Shown here piece by piece: positions 15,124 through 22,925 of a DNA stretch of 28,277 nucleotides (the first letter of the stretch is position 1; each line of letters starts with the position of its first letter). The position numbers and the translations under genes are program-made. The stretch covers positions 1-28,277 of the forward strand of contig LZRQ01000029.1 in NCBI GenBank assembly GCA_002159155.1. The letters are read 5' to 3'. The notes beneath the pieces were generated by a model. It saw only the letters and a list, made by a program, of their open reading frames with translations, did no database searches and was not told the DNA's origin. The stretch comes from Firmicutes bacterium ZCTH02-B6 (GTDB lineage Bacteria; Bacillota; Limnochordia; Limnochordales; ZCTH02-B6).

Positions 15124-15669
15124 TTGGACGAGCGCCACCTGCTGCTGCTGGGACTCCTCATGGCCCAGCGCCAACACGGTTACTCCATCAATGAATTCAT
15201 TGAGAGAAACCTCGGCAGGGTTTCCGGGATGAAGCGCGCCACGGCCTACGCGCTCCTCGAAAAGCTGGAGCGTGACGGCCTCGTTTCCATGGAAACCGTG
15301 GAGACCGTCGGCAACTATCCTCCCCGCAAGGTGTATGCCATCACCGAAGCCGGGCGGGAAACGTTTTTCGCGCTTATGCAGCAGCTGCTGGTGGATCCGG
15401 AGCCGAGTCCGTCCGTGGGGGAAATCGCGTTGATGTTTGTGGACTGGCTGGAGCGCGACCGCGTCACCGACCTGCTGCAAGAGCGCGCGCAACGCCTGCG
15501 GGCCCTTGCGGATCAGCTGCGGGCGATGCCCGCCCACAAGGACGCGCCGGGGGTCAATCTTGCCGTCGAGCGCAAAATAGCTTTGCTGCACGCCGAAGAG
15601 GCCTGGCTCCGCCAGCTGATTGCCCGTCTGGGCAGTCAACCCCAGAAAGTTGAGTGCGATGACGATTAG
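15124..15669 (+). CDS. PadR family transcriptional regulator
   Basis: About 181 residues. The N-terminus DERHLLLLGLLMAQRQHGYSINEFIERN, then KRATAYALLEKLERDGLVS and PPRKVYAITEAGRETFFALM, form the PadR winged helix. The C-terminal half is helical (LERDRVTDLLQERAQRLRALADQLRAM, then LAVERKIALLHAEEAWLRQLIARL) and should dimerise as a coiled coil. A TTG at 15124 is preferred because GAGGGGG lies about 6 nt upstream and the domain begins there; a GTG at 15094 lies within the promoter -10/start region and has no SD. It is followed 12 nt later by a membrane protein gene and probably regulates it and itself. Confidence 0.87.
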   Translation: MDERHLLLLGLLMAQRQHGYSINEFIERNLGRVSGMKRATAYALLEKLERDGLVSMETVETVGNYPPRKVYAITEAGRETFFALMQQLLVDPEPSPSVGEIALMFVDWLERDRVTDLLQERAQRLRALADQLRAMPAHKDAPGVNLAVERKIALLHAEEAWLRQLIARLGSQPQKVECDDD

Positions 15670-15681
15670 CGCCGGAGGTCG

Positions 15682-16128
15682 ATGAGAAGCATGCGCTGGC
15701 TTTTGTTTTTGCACGTTCTGAGCGTCGCCTTTTGGTTGGGCGGAACCGCGACCCTCTACGTTCTATACCGTAAATCGCTGCGCCTGGCGCCGGGCGATGG
15801 TGCCGCCGTGGCCTACGACACCACGCGGTCGGTGGTCAAGGGCATTCTCAACCCCGCTGCCCTGCTGGTTCTTTTCACGGGCATCTTCATGCTGATGCAG
15901 CTGGGCCTCGTGGGACAGAGCAAGCCTTTTTGGCTCACGTTCATGGAGCAGTTCGGCGGACTGGTCGCGCTGATCTCCGCAGGGCTCTTGACATGGCAAC
16001 TGCGCCGTTTCGACACGGCCGCCTCGGCTGAGGAGCGCTCCCGGCGCTGGCGCGCCCTGAACCGGACTATCGCCTGGATCGCAGCGGGCATCGCTGTCAC
16101 CATCTTTGTCGTTGCGCTACGCCTGTAG
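15682..16128 (+). CDS. Small four-helix membrane protein (CopD/DUF2269-like)
   Basis: A 148-residue protein with four hydrophobic segments: about residues 5-28 (LLFLHVLSVAFWLGGTATLYVL), 54-76 (GILNPAALLVLFTGIFMLMQLGL), 88-106 and 128-147. The HVLSVAFWLGG start, with a histidine in the first helix, is seen in CopD, DUF2269 and HemJ-like families, which suggests but does not prove haem or metal binding. The SD GGAGG is only 3 nt from the ATG at 15682 and 12 nt from another at 15691, so the start is uncertain by three codons. It follows the PadR gene closely and is likely its regulated target. Confidence 0.78.
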   Translation: MRSMRWLLFLHVLSVAFWLGGTATLYVLYRKSLRLAPGDGAAVAYDTTRSVVKGILNPAALLVLFTGIFMLMQLGLVGQSKPFWLTFMEQFGGLVALISAGLLTWQLRRFDTAASAEERSRRWRALNRTIAWIAAGIAVTIFVVALRL

Positions 16129-16153
16129 AAACAGCCGGCGAGGTGGGCACTGC

Positions 16154-16492
16154 ATGCTCATTTACCACATCACGACGCAAGATGCGTGGACCGCGGCGCA
16201 AGCGGGCGGCGAATATCGCGCCCCGTCCCTGGCTGCCCAAGGGTTCATTCACTGCTCAACGGCGGATCAGGTCATCCGGGTGGCCGACAATCTGTTTGCC
16301 GGGCAGCACGGTCTCGTGCTGCTCCACATCGCCCCCGACAAGCTGGCGGCCAAAGTGGTCTACGAAAACCTGGAGGGCGGCTCGGAGCCGTTTCCCCACG
16401 TGTATGGCCCGATCAACCTTGAAGCCGTCGAGCGCGTCACGCCGTTTGAACCGGGACCGGACGGGCGGTTTGGCCACCACCGTGTCGACTAG
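16154..16492 (+). CDS. DUF952 domain-containing protein
   Basis: A 112-residue single-domain DUF952 protein. The family pattern is complete: MLIYHITTQDAWTAA, YRAPSLAAQGFIHCSTADQVIRVAD, GLVLLHIAPDKL, VVYENLEGGSEPFPHVYGPINLEAVERVTPF. The IHCS histidine and HVYG histidine are the family's conserved positions. DUF952 proteins resemble ADP-ribosyltransferase folds, but their function is not established. The ATG at 16154 is chosen because it begins the domain exactly, with AGGTGGG upstream; the longer reading from 16106 overlaps the previous gene. It ends 2 nt before the stop of the convergent SDR pseudogene. Confidence 0.9.
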   Translation: MLIYHITTQDAWTAAQAGGEYRAPSLAAQGFIHCSTADQVIRVADNLFAGQHGLVLLHIAPDKLAAKVVYENLEGGSEPFPHVYGPINLEAVERVTPFEPGPDGRFGHHRVD

Positions 16493-16494
16493 CC

Positions 16495-17003
16495 TTACGA
16501 GCGCATGGACCACGGCTCCACCGTACCGACGATGTAACACGCTGCATCGTTTTGCACGGCCGTCAATACTCCGCCGCTGATTCCCTCGTGAGTCAACCAG
16601 CGGGATCCCCATGGCTCCACTACGAATCCCAGGATCACCTGGCGGTACCGGACATGAGGGCAGTCTTCCAGCCAAGCAGGCGGCTGCTTGGCCTCTTCCG
16701 CGGGGTTAGCCGCGGCGCTCCCCCGCACGTGAAACAAGCGGCAAGGCACGCGGCTCTCCTCGATGACCCCGGCAATAACGGGTTGACACCGCCCGGAAGG
16801 CCGGCGGCCGCATCGGCCAGCGCTCGCAGGCGTGTGGCGTCGCGGGCAATGACGGAAACCATGTACCCCTTGCCCGCCAGCGCCAGCGTCAGCCCCCGGA
16901 GCATGCCCGTGCCACCCACCACCAGCGCATGGAGCCGCTTGCCTGCCCCCAAAAATTCGGCGGTGTTCGCGCGTTGTTTGGCCATCATCTCCATGCTTTT
17001 CAC
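16495..17003 (-). pseudogene. Short-chain dehydrogenase-like gene with internal deletion and frameshift
   Basis: The 5' part from a GTG at 17003 (SD GGAGG, 8 nt spacing) encodes a nucleotide-binding start: LHALVVGGTGMLRGLTLALA, GYMVSVIARDATRLRALAD and GGVNPLL. Near base 16775 the reading shifts. A different frame then gives IAGVIEESRVPCRLFHVRGS, YRQVILGFVVEP, RWLTHEGISGGVL and IVGTVEPW to a TAA at 16495. These two parts are the N- and C-terminal portions of one Rossmann-type protein. Roughly 45-60 central residues, including the usual AWIHS-like strand, are absent. One deletion of a length not divisible by three explains both the loss and the shift. The product cannot be functional unless the sequence is misassembled. 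Confidence 0.78.
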
Positions 17004-17386
17004 GTTTCCCGCCTCCAACTCCCATTCCTCCACCGGAGCGTGACCGGTGCGGCAAAGGAGGAAATTGAAATCTCGGGTGGAATTTGGCGTATGCAACATG
17101 CGGCGCACAAGCCTAATGCCGCTCACATAGGTCAGACTGGCTGATCAGACGCAGACCGCCCGGTGCGGCGGTGGGCGTGGGATAGGCCACGAGCCGTTCA
17201 CGTAGGCCTTTACCGGAGGCCTCGTGTACGTGTTCGTGGCTTCTTTGTTGTGGGCGGCCACGGGGGAGGGGTGCCTTCAAAGAAAGAGCCCTGGCACGTG
17301 TCGCTGATGGAAAGATTCGGCTTCGTTGTTGCTCTTGGATAACGGTTTCGCAATCGAACCAAGGTCTTGAAGAAAGGGGTTCCAGA
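17004..17386. other. Intergenic leader region upstream of the Fe-type ABC operon
   Basis: 383 bases without a supported gene between the SDR pseudogene and the binding-protein gene. It holds a long imperfect hairpin at 17186-17240. No clear sigma-A promoter is visible; TTGTTG and TTGGAT boxes near 17325-17340 lack a good -10 partner. Confidence 0.5.
17186..17240 (+). promoter_or_regulatory. Imperfect stem-loop in the leader of the ABC operon
   Basis: Three paired segments nest: GCCACG (17186) with CGTGGC (17235), CACGT with ACGTG, and AGGCCT with AGGCCT around a TTACCGG loop. TTCTTTGTT follows. It could be an attenuator or a terminator-like leader element about 150 nt before the ATG at 17387. 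No known riboswitch consensus was recognised. Confidence 0.35.
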
Positions 17387-18406
17387 ATGAGAACGCGCAA
17401 TGTGCTGCTGGTGCTGGCGTTGGCTGCGGTCATGGCGCTGGCCACCGTGGTATCGGCCGTAGGGACCGCGGCGGCCCAGACGCTGACCGTCTACTCCAGC
17501 GTTGACGAAGAGAACGCCCGCAAGATCTTGAACGAGTTCACCAAGGCCACCGGAATCCAGGTGCGTTTCGTCTTCTTGTCCTCGGGTCCGGCCTTGGCCC
17601 GGCTTGAGGCGGAGCAAAACAACCCCCAGGCCGACGTCTGGATGGGCGCCCCCAGCGAAAACCACGTGCTGGCCAAGGAGCGCGGCCTCACTCAGCCTTA
17701 CTTCTCCCCCAACGCCGAAGTGCTCGCGCCCCAGTTCAAGGACCCCGATGGCTACTGGGTCAGCTTCTACATGAACCCGATGGCGGTCGGCGTCAACCTG
17801 CCGTGGCTGCAGCGCAGCGGCGCCAAGATGCCGGAAACATGGGAGGACCTGCTGGACCCGGTCTTCCGCAACCAGATCCAGATGCCGACGCCCCAGTCCT
17901 CCGGCACGGCCTACAACCTCGTCGCCTCGCTGGTGCTCGCCTGGGGCGAGGACAAGGCGTTTGATTACCTGAAGAAGCTGGACCAAAACATCCAGACCTA
18001 CACGCAGAGCGGCACGGCGCCGTCCCGGGCCGTGGCCTTCGGCGAGGCCGGCATCGGCATCCAGTTCACGCCGGCCTTCTTGCAGCTGCAGGACGAGGGG
18101 TACCCGATCGCCGTCGTGTTCCCCAAGGACGGCGTCGGCTTTGAAGCGCCGGCCGTCTCCATCGTGAAGGGCGCTCCCAACGTGGAGGCCGCCCGGAAGC
18201 TGGTGGACTGGCTCCTGACGCTGGAGGCCCAGAACAGCCTGGCCCGGCTCAAGACCTACTTCTTCCCCGTCCACCCGGACGCGGTGGCCGGTGAAGGGCT
18301 GCCGCCGGTGAGCGAGATCCCGCTCATCGAGTACGACGCGGTTTGGGCCGGCGAAGTCCGCAACGAACTGGTCAACCGCTGGGTTGACGAGGTGCTGCGG
18401 CGGTAA
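17387..18406 (+). CDS. ABC transporter substrate-binding protein (Fe3+/phosphonate type)
   Basis: A 339-residue extracellular solute-binding protein. Residues 1-30 form a signal peptide ending AAA before QTLTVYSS, with no lipobox cysteine. TVYSSVDEENARKILNEFTKATGIQV, ADVWMGAPSENHVLAKERG, the GVNLPWL strand and WEDLLDPVFRNQIQMPTPQSSGTAYNL follow the FbpA/AfuA and 2-aminoethylphosphonate-binding group. The C-terminal tyrosine pair of classical FbpA is not evident, so iron is uncertain. The ATG at 17387 has AAAGGGG upstream. Its downstream partners are a double permease and a TOBE-type ATPase, the layout of Fe3+ importers. A hairpin after the stop probably sets its excess over the permease. Confidence 0.9.
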   Translation: MRTRNVLLVLALAAVMALATVVSAVGTAAAQTLTVYSSVDEENARKILNEFTKATGIQVRFVFLSSGPALARLEAEQNNPQADVWMGAPSENHVLAKERGLTQPYFSPNAEVLAPQFKDPDGYWVSFYMNPMAVGVNLPWLQRSGAKMPETWEDLLDPVFRNQIQMPTPQSSGTAYNLVASLVLAWGEDKAFDYLKKLDQNIQTYTQSGTAPSRAVAFGEAGIGIQFTPAFLQLQDEGYPIAVVFPKDGVGFEAPAVSIVKGAPNVEAARKLVDWLLTLEAQNSLARLKTYFFPVHPDAVAGEGLPPVSEIPLIEYDAVWAGEVRNELVNRWVDEVLRR

Positions 18407-18422
18407 CCGCCGCACGCCGCCC

Positions 18423-18454
18423 AGGGGGAAGGCGGTCTAGCCGTCCTTCCCCCT
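18423..18454 (+). terminator. Intercistronic hairpin after the binding-protein gene
   Basis: AGGGGGAAGG (18423-18432) pairs with CCTTCCCCCT (18445-18454), with inner CGG/CCG pairs and one bulged T. GCTTTCCGTCTT follows. It fits a leaky terminator or 3' stabiliser between binding protein and permease genes. Confidence 0.6.
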
Positions 18455-18515
18455 GCTTTCCGTCTTACGAAACCTAACGCACGCAGTCGCCACCCGGCTA
18501 AGGAGGTCCAGGCCC

Positions 18516-20180
18516 ATGCTCGCCGCTTGGCGCCGGCTCGTGGCCGAACCGCCGCTGTTCATCGCGGTGTTGGCCGTATTCGCCCTGCTCGCCTTATTCG
18601 TCATTTATCCCATCTTCAAGGTGGTCGAAGTCAGCCTCGTGCAGCCTGACGGCAGCTGGAGCCTGGCCACCTTCCGCACCATCTTTTCCAGTTGGTACAT
18701 GCGGGCCGCCCTCACCAACACGCTGGTCACCGCTTTGATCGTCGCGGTGCTGGCGACGGCCATCGGCTTTGCCTTCGCGTTTGCGGTCACCCGCACCAAC
18801 ATCCCTTTCAAAGGGCTGCTCAACACGATCGCCATTTTGCCGGTGATCTCGCCGCCCTTCGTCTGGTCGGTGGCCATCATCATGCTCTTTGGCCGCAACG
18901 GCTTTGTCACCTCAAAGCTGTTGGGCCTACACGACTTCAATATTTACGGCATGCACGGCCTCGTCTTCGCCCAAGTGGTCACCTTTTTTCCCGTCGCCTA
19001 CATGACCCTCAAAGGCGTGCTGGAGAGCCTGGACAACTCCCTCGAGGAAGCGGCCCTGGACTTGGGCGCCAGCCGCTGGCACGTGTTCCGCAAGGTGACG
19101 CTGCCCTTGGCCCGGCCGGGGCTCGCCAGCGCAGCCCTCATCGTCTTCATCGAATCCATGGCGGATTTCGGCAACCCGCTCATCTTAAGCGGCAGCCACT
19201 TCCCGACGTTGGCCGTGCAGGCGTACCTGCAGGTGACGGGCATGTTTGACTTGCGGGGCGGGGCGGCGCTCGCGGTGGCGCTGCTCGTTCCCTCGCTCGT
19301 CGCCTTCGTGGTGCAAAAGTACTGGGTAAGCCGGCGCCGCTACGTAACGGTTACTGGGAAGCCGACGGGCCGCAGCTACATGGCGGTAAGCCGCGGAGCC
19401 AAGGCGTTCCTGATTGCGGTCACGGGCCTCGTCTCGCTGTTGGTTATTAGCTTTTACGTGGCCATCGCCGTCGGGGCGTTTGCCCGCTTGTGGGGCTTCG
19501 ATCACAGCTTCACGTGGCGCAACTTCGAATACGTCTTTGGCGTGGGCCGGGAGGCCATCTTGGACACGCTGGTCATCGCCGTCGCGTCCACACCCGTCGC
19601 AGGGATCTTGGGCATGGTCATCGCGTTCCTCGTGGTGCGCCAGCGGTTTCCGGGCCGGTCCACCATGGAGTTCGTCAGCCTGCTGGACTACGCCCTACCC
19701 GGGACGCTTATCGGCATCGGCTACGTGCTCGCCTTCAACACGCGTCCCTTGGCGCTGACGGGCACCTTTGCCATCATCGCGTTGCACTTCATCTTCCGCT
19801 ACATGCCGCTGGGCATCCAGGCCGGCGTGGCGTCGCTGCAGCAGATTCACCCGTCCATTGAGGAGGCGGCCATCAACCTCGGGGCCTCTACGGCGCAGAC
19901 GTTCCGCAAGGTGACGCTGCCGCTGGTGGCGCCGGCCTTCTTTTCGGGGCTTGTCTTCTCCTTTGTGCGGGCCATGACGGCCGTCAGCGGCGCGATCTTT
20001 TTGGTTTCGGCCGACTGGCAGCTGATGACCGTTCAGATCTTGTCCCAGGTCGGCTCCGGCCGCCTGGGCGCGGCCGCCGCGTTTAGCATGGTGCTTCTGG
20101 CCATCATCCTGCTGGCCACCGGCACGATTCGTCTCCTTTTGGGGCGCGCCTTCGGCGCGGCCATTCAGCAGCGCCTGTAG
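18516..20180 (+). CDS. ABC transporter permease, two-domain FbpB type
   Basis: A 554-residue permease with about 12 membrane segments in two homologous halves. Each half has its own EAA loop: LEEAALDLGASRWHVFRKVTLPLARPG near residues 172-200 and IEEAAINLGASTAQTFRKVTLPLVAPA near 450-475. This internal duplication is the hallmark of FbpB-like and some phosphonate or thiamine permeases, so one polypeptide forms the whole channel. The ATG at 18516 has an SD (AAGGAGGT, 10 nt spacing). It follows the binding-protein gene by 109 nt containing the hairpin at 18423-18454, and precedes the ATPase by 36 nt. Confidence 0.95.
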   Translation: MLAAWRRLVAEPPLFIAVLAVFALLALFVIYPIFKVVEVSLVQPDGSWSLATFRTIFSSWYMRAALTNTLVTALIVAVLATAIGFAFAFAVTRTNIPFKGLLNTIAILPVISPPFVWSVAIIMLFGRNGFVTSKLLGLHDFNIYGMHGLVFAQVVTFFPVAYMTLKGVLESLDNSLEEAALDLGASRWHVFRKVTLPLARPGLASAALIVFIESMADFGNPLILSGSHFPTLAVQAYLQVTGMFDLRGGAALAVALLVPSLVAFVVQKYWVSRRRYVTVTGKPTGRSYMAVSRGAKAFLIAVTGLVSLLVISFYVAIAVGAFARLWGFDHSFTWRNFEYVFGVGREAILDTLVIAVASTPVAGILGMVIAFLVVRQRFPGRSTMEFVSLLDYALPGTLIGIGYVLAFNTRPLALTGTFAIIALHFIFRYMPLGIQAGVASLQQIHPSIEEAAINLGASTAQTFRKVTLPLVAPAFFSGLVFSFVRAMTAVSGAIFLVSADWQLMTVQILSQVGSGRLGAAAAFSMVLLAIILLATGTIRLLLGRAFGAAIQQRL

Positions 20181-20216
20181 GCGCATGTGTCGAGGGAGGT
20201 CTTGGCTGCACTCGCC

Positions 20217-21356
20217 ATGGATATCGTCATCGAAGGCCTGACGAAAGTGTTTGTCAACCGGGCGGATCCGAGCCGCTCGGTCACCGCGGTCAACAACGTC
20301 TCCTTGAGCATCGCGCCCGGCCAGCTGGTAACGCTGCTCGGCCCGTCGGGCTGCGGCAAGACGACGATCCTGCGCATTATCGCGGGCTTTGAAACCCCGA
20401 CGTCCGGCAAGGTTCTGTTGGGGGGCCGCGACATCACCCACACGCCGCCCAACAAGCGGGACACGGCGCTGGTGTTCCAGAACTACGCCTTGTTCCCCCA
20501 TCTCACCGTTTGGGAAAACGTCACTTTCGGCCTGAAGCTGCGCAAGGACATCTCCCCCGAGGAGCAGAAAGCCCGGGCCGAGCGGGTTTTGTCGCAGGTA
20601 GGGCTGTCGGACATGGCCCAGCGCAGTCCCGACCAGCTGTCGGGTGGGCAGCAGCAGCGGGTAGCGTTGGCGCGGGCCATCGTCAACGAACCCCGGGTAC
20701 TGCTTTTTGACGAGCCTTTGTCCAACCTGGACGCGAAGCTGCGGGAGCAGATGCGCCTCGAGATTCGAGCGCTGCAGCAGCGGCACGGGATAACCAGCGT
20801 CTACGTCACGCACGATCAGTCGGAAGCCATGGCGATTTCGGACCGGATCGTGATCTTGAAAGACGGGCGAATTGAGCAAGCGGGGACGCCTGAGGAAGTG
20901 TACACCCGCCCGGCCACCCACTTCGTGGCGGACTTTATCGGCCGGGCCAATTTCGTCAGTGCGCGCGTCGCTGGGGTATCCAAAGGCGGCTATGACTTGG
21001 AGGTAAACGGCCGCACCGTGTTTGTACCCGGCTCCGGGCAAGATTCCTTTGGCCCCGGCGATTTCGTGGACATTTTGCTGCGGCCTGAGAACACCTACGT
21101 CCTTCCCCGCAGCGGAGCGGTGGGACAGCCGGTGCCTGGAGCAGGTGCGCAGGGCGAGTTGACTCCCGTAGTCGACGGCCGCCTGGTCCGGCGCAGTTTC
21201 CTCGGCGCGGTGGTCGAGTACGAGATCGAGGTGCCGGGTCACCCGCGTTTGCTGGCGGAAATGTCCAACCCGTTTGCTTGGGGGTTGCTTGAGCCCGGCT
21301 CCGAGGTGACGGTCTACTTCTCGCCCCGAGTGGCGCACTTGCTGCGGCGCCCTTAA
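20217..21356 (+). CDS. ABC transporter ATP-binding protein, FbpC/PotA type
   Basis: A 379-residue ATPase. Walker A is GPSGCGKTT, the signature LSGGQQQRVALARA, Walker B VLLFDEPLSNLDA, and the H-loop VYVTHDQSEAMA. Residues about 240-375 form a TOBE-like regulatory domain (HFVADFIGRANFV, then DFVDILLRPENTYV, GRLVRRSFLGAVVEYEIEV). This is the energising subunit for the double permease. The start is uncertain: GGAGG lies 17 nt before the ATG at 20217 and only 2 nt before a TTG at 20202, while a GTG at 20187 has no SD. The domain begins with DIVIEGLTKVF right after the ATG. Its stop overlaps the SD (AAGGAG) of the next gene, which links the importer to the DUF2294 genes. Confidence 0.94.
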   Translation: MDIVIEGLTKVFVNRADPSRSVTAVNNVSLSIAPGQLVTLLGPSGCGKTTILRIIAGFETPTSGKVLLGGRDITHTPPNKRDTALVFQNYALFPHLTVWENVTFGLKLRKDISPEEQKARAERVLSQVGLSDMAQRSPDQLSGGQQQRVALARAIVNEPRVLLFDEPLSNLDAKLREQMRLEIRALQQRHGITSVYVTHDQSEAMAISDRIVILKDGRIEQAGTPEEVYTRPATHFVADFIGRANFVSARVAGVSKGGYDLEVNGRTVFVPGSGQDSFGPGDFVDILLRPENTYVLPRSGAVGQPVPGAGAQGELTPVVDGRLVRRSFLGAVVEYEIEVPGHPRLLAEMSNPFAWGLLEPGSEVTVYFSPRVAHLLRRP

Positions 21357-21370
21357 GGAGTTGATGGTGC

Positions 21371-21808
21371 ATGGCTTTCACCAATGCGGACACTCGGTCA
21401 GCCTCGCCGCAGGCGGACCTGACGCGGGTGCTCGCCGACACCATCGTGCGCTTTGAGCGGGACAATTTCCATCGCACCGCCCGGCGGGTGCGGGTCCATC
21501 TCGTCGATGACCTCATCCTGCTGCGGTTGCAGGGCGTGCTTAGCCCCGCCGAGCGCAATCTGGCGGAGTCCCGCGAGGGACAGATGCTCATGCGGCAGCT
21601 GCTCGTGCGGGAGTTTGAGGAAGTGCACGAGCTGCTGGTTCTCCGCCTCAACGAAGTGCTGCCGGGCCGGCGGGTGCGGGGCGTTTCCGTCGACTTGGAT
21701 CCGGCGGCGGACGAGCGGCTGATCGTGTGCAGGCTCGACGGGCCCATAGATTCCTTGACGGGCACCGAGGACGCGACCTGGGAAACAGGCACTCATGAGG
21801 CGCTTTGA
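21371..21808 (+). CDS. DUF2294 (MpsC-like) protein, first copy
   Basis: A 145-residue protein. Residues about 17-125 match the DUF2294/MpsC family: LTRVLADTIVRFERDNF, RRVRVHLVDDLILLRLQGVLSPAERNLAESREGQMLMRQLL, then a helix and DERLIVCRLDGPID. In Staphylococcus MpsC belongs to the MpsABC membrane-potential/bicarbonate system; the biochemical role of the domain is not established. No MpsA or MpsB gene is present here. This copy is more diverged than the second one (22922). The C-terminal 20 residues are acidic and unstructured. The ATG at 21371 has AAGGAG overlapping the ATPase stop. Its 3' end overlaps the next gene by 14 nt. Confidence 0.85.
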   Translation: MAFTNADTRSASPQADLTRVLADTIVRFERDNFHRTARRVRVHLVDDLILLRLQGVLSPAERNLAESREGQMLMRQLLVREFEEVHELLVLRLNEVLPGRRVRGVSVDLDPAADERLIVCRLDGPIDSLTGTEDATWETGTHEAL

Positions 21809-22925
21809 CCGGGTAGCCATTTTTGCTGCGGCGATCGGCCTAGGGGCTGCCGTACTGGCCACCTGGCTGTCCCGCTGGACGACGGGCCTGCTGGCCGGCG
21901 CAGCCGGCTTCGCGCTGTCGTATGGGGCCGGGCTGTGGCTGCTCGCGCCGATGACGCAGTACGTGGCATTCATCCAACGCTTGGCCGGCGGCGACTTTGA
22001 CGAGGAAGCGCCCGCCACCGGCGACCGGCGCTTTGCGCCCCTGGCGCAAGGGCTAGAGGCGATGCGCCTGCACTTGCGGGCGTGGATGGGCCAGATCGCC
22101 CGCAGCGCCATTGAGTTTGAAGGCAGCCTGCAAGTGCTGGACCTGGTGCATGTGATGCACTTCCTGCGTTCGGGCAAGCGCTCGGGCACGCTGGTGTTGC
22201 AGCGGGGCGGCGAGATGGCACTGCAGTTTTGGAAAGGCGGCGAAGTTGTGGGGGCCCTCTGCGGGGCCGCTAGCGGACAAGACGCGTTTTGGGTCCCCTT
22301 TGGCTGGGAGCGGGGGTCATTTAAGTTCAGCCCCCGTCTCGACCCCACGGTCAACTTGAGCGCTCGCTGGGAAATGCTCTTGCTCAGCGCAGTCCGCCGG
22401 GTCGACAACCCTAGGAAGTGGGGGCGCTTGGTGCCCAAGCCGTCGACGGTGGTGCGGCGCACCGCGTTGGCGGACCATATGCCCTTGCGCCAATTGCTGA
22501 CAGCCGAAGAGTGGACGATCTGGTCGGCCTTGAGCGGCGAGATGTCGGCAGCGGACATCGCGACGCTGCTTGGCGAAACCGTTCACAAGACGTGGCATGC
22601 GCTGTATTGCTTCAGCGCGCTGGGCTTGGTTGAGCCGGTGGACGACAGTGTCCTGCGCGGGTTTGCGCCCGCTGTGGCACCCTTAGAACGAGCCGGACGG
22701 GTAGGCCCTGGCGAAACCGTCCCATCGCGGATTGTGCCCGGGGACGAAAAGCCGGACGGGGCCGCCGCCGCCCGGCAGCCGCCCGCTGAAGAAGTGCGAA
22801 TGCCGGCTGCGGTCCCAGGCCAGTTGCGGTCGACCTCGCCTGCGCGGTCGGCCTCACCCCACTTGCCCGCAGCGGACGGCCGCAATGTCATTTCCCTAGA
22901 CCAGGCCCGGAGACGCAGGCGGTGA
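21795..22925 (+). CDS. Membrane protein with HAMP-like region and DUF4388 domain
   Basis: A 376-residue protein. Two hydrophobic segments (about residues 8-24 and 30-52) form a hairpin. The next 50 residues (MTQYVAFIQRLAGGDFDEEA...RFAPLAQGLEAMRLHLRAW) look like a HAMP linker. Residues about 112-180 are a DUF4388 domain: EGSLQVLDLVHVMHFLRSGKRSGTL, then ALQFWKGGEVVGALCGAASGQDAFW and RGSFKFSP. A helical, winged-helix-like part (RQLLTAEEWTIWSALSGEMSAADIATLLG) follows near 230-285, then a Pro/Ala-rich tail. DUF4388 is common in bacterial signalling proteins. No kinase, GGDEF or receiver domain is seen. The start overlaps the first DUF2294 gene by 14 nt, and its TGA overlaps the next start by GTGA. 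Confidence 0.82.
   Translation: MRRFDRVAIFAAAIGLGAAVLATWLSRWTTGLLAGAAGFALSYGAGLWLLAPMTQYVAFIQRLAGGDFDEEAPATGDRRFAPLAQGLEAMRLHLRAWMGQIARSAIEFEGSLQVLDLVHVMHFLRSGKRSGTLVLQRGGEMALQFWKGGEVVGALCGAASGQDAFWVPFGWERGSFKFSPRLDPTVNLSARWEMLLLSAVRRVDNPRKWGRLVPKPSTVVRRTALADHMPLRQLLTAEEWTIWSALSGEMSAADIATLLGETVHKTWHALYCFSALGLVEPVDDSVLRGFAPAVAPLERAGRVGPGETVPSRIVPGDEKPDGAAAARQPPAEEVRMPAAVPGQLRSTSPARSASPHLPAADGRNVISLDQARRRRR

Noticed and set aside
19695..21338. 547-residue minus-strand ORF opposite the permease and ATPase genes
   Set aside because: It is an antisense shadow of two well-supported ABC genes; the composition (many R, H, G, Q) is typical of a GC-rich shadow.
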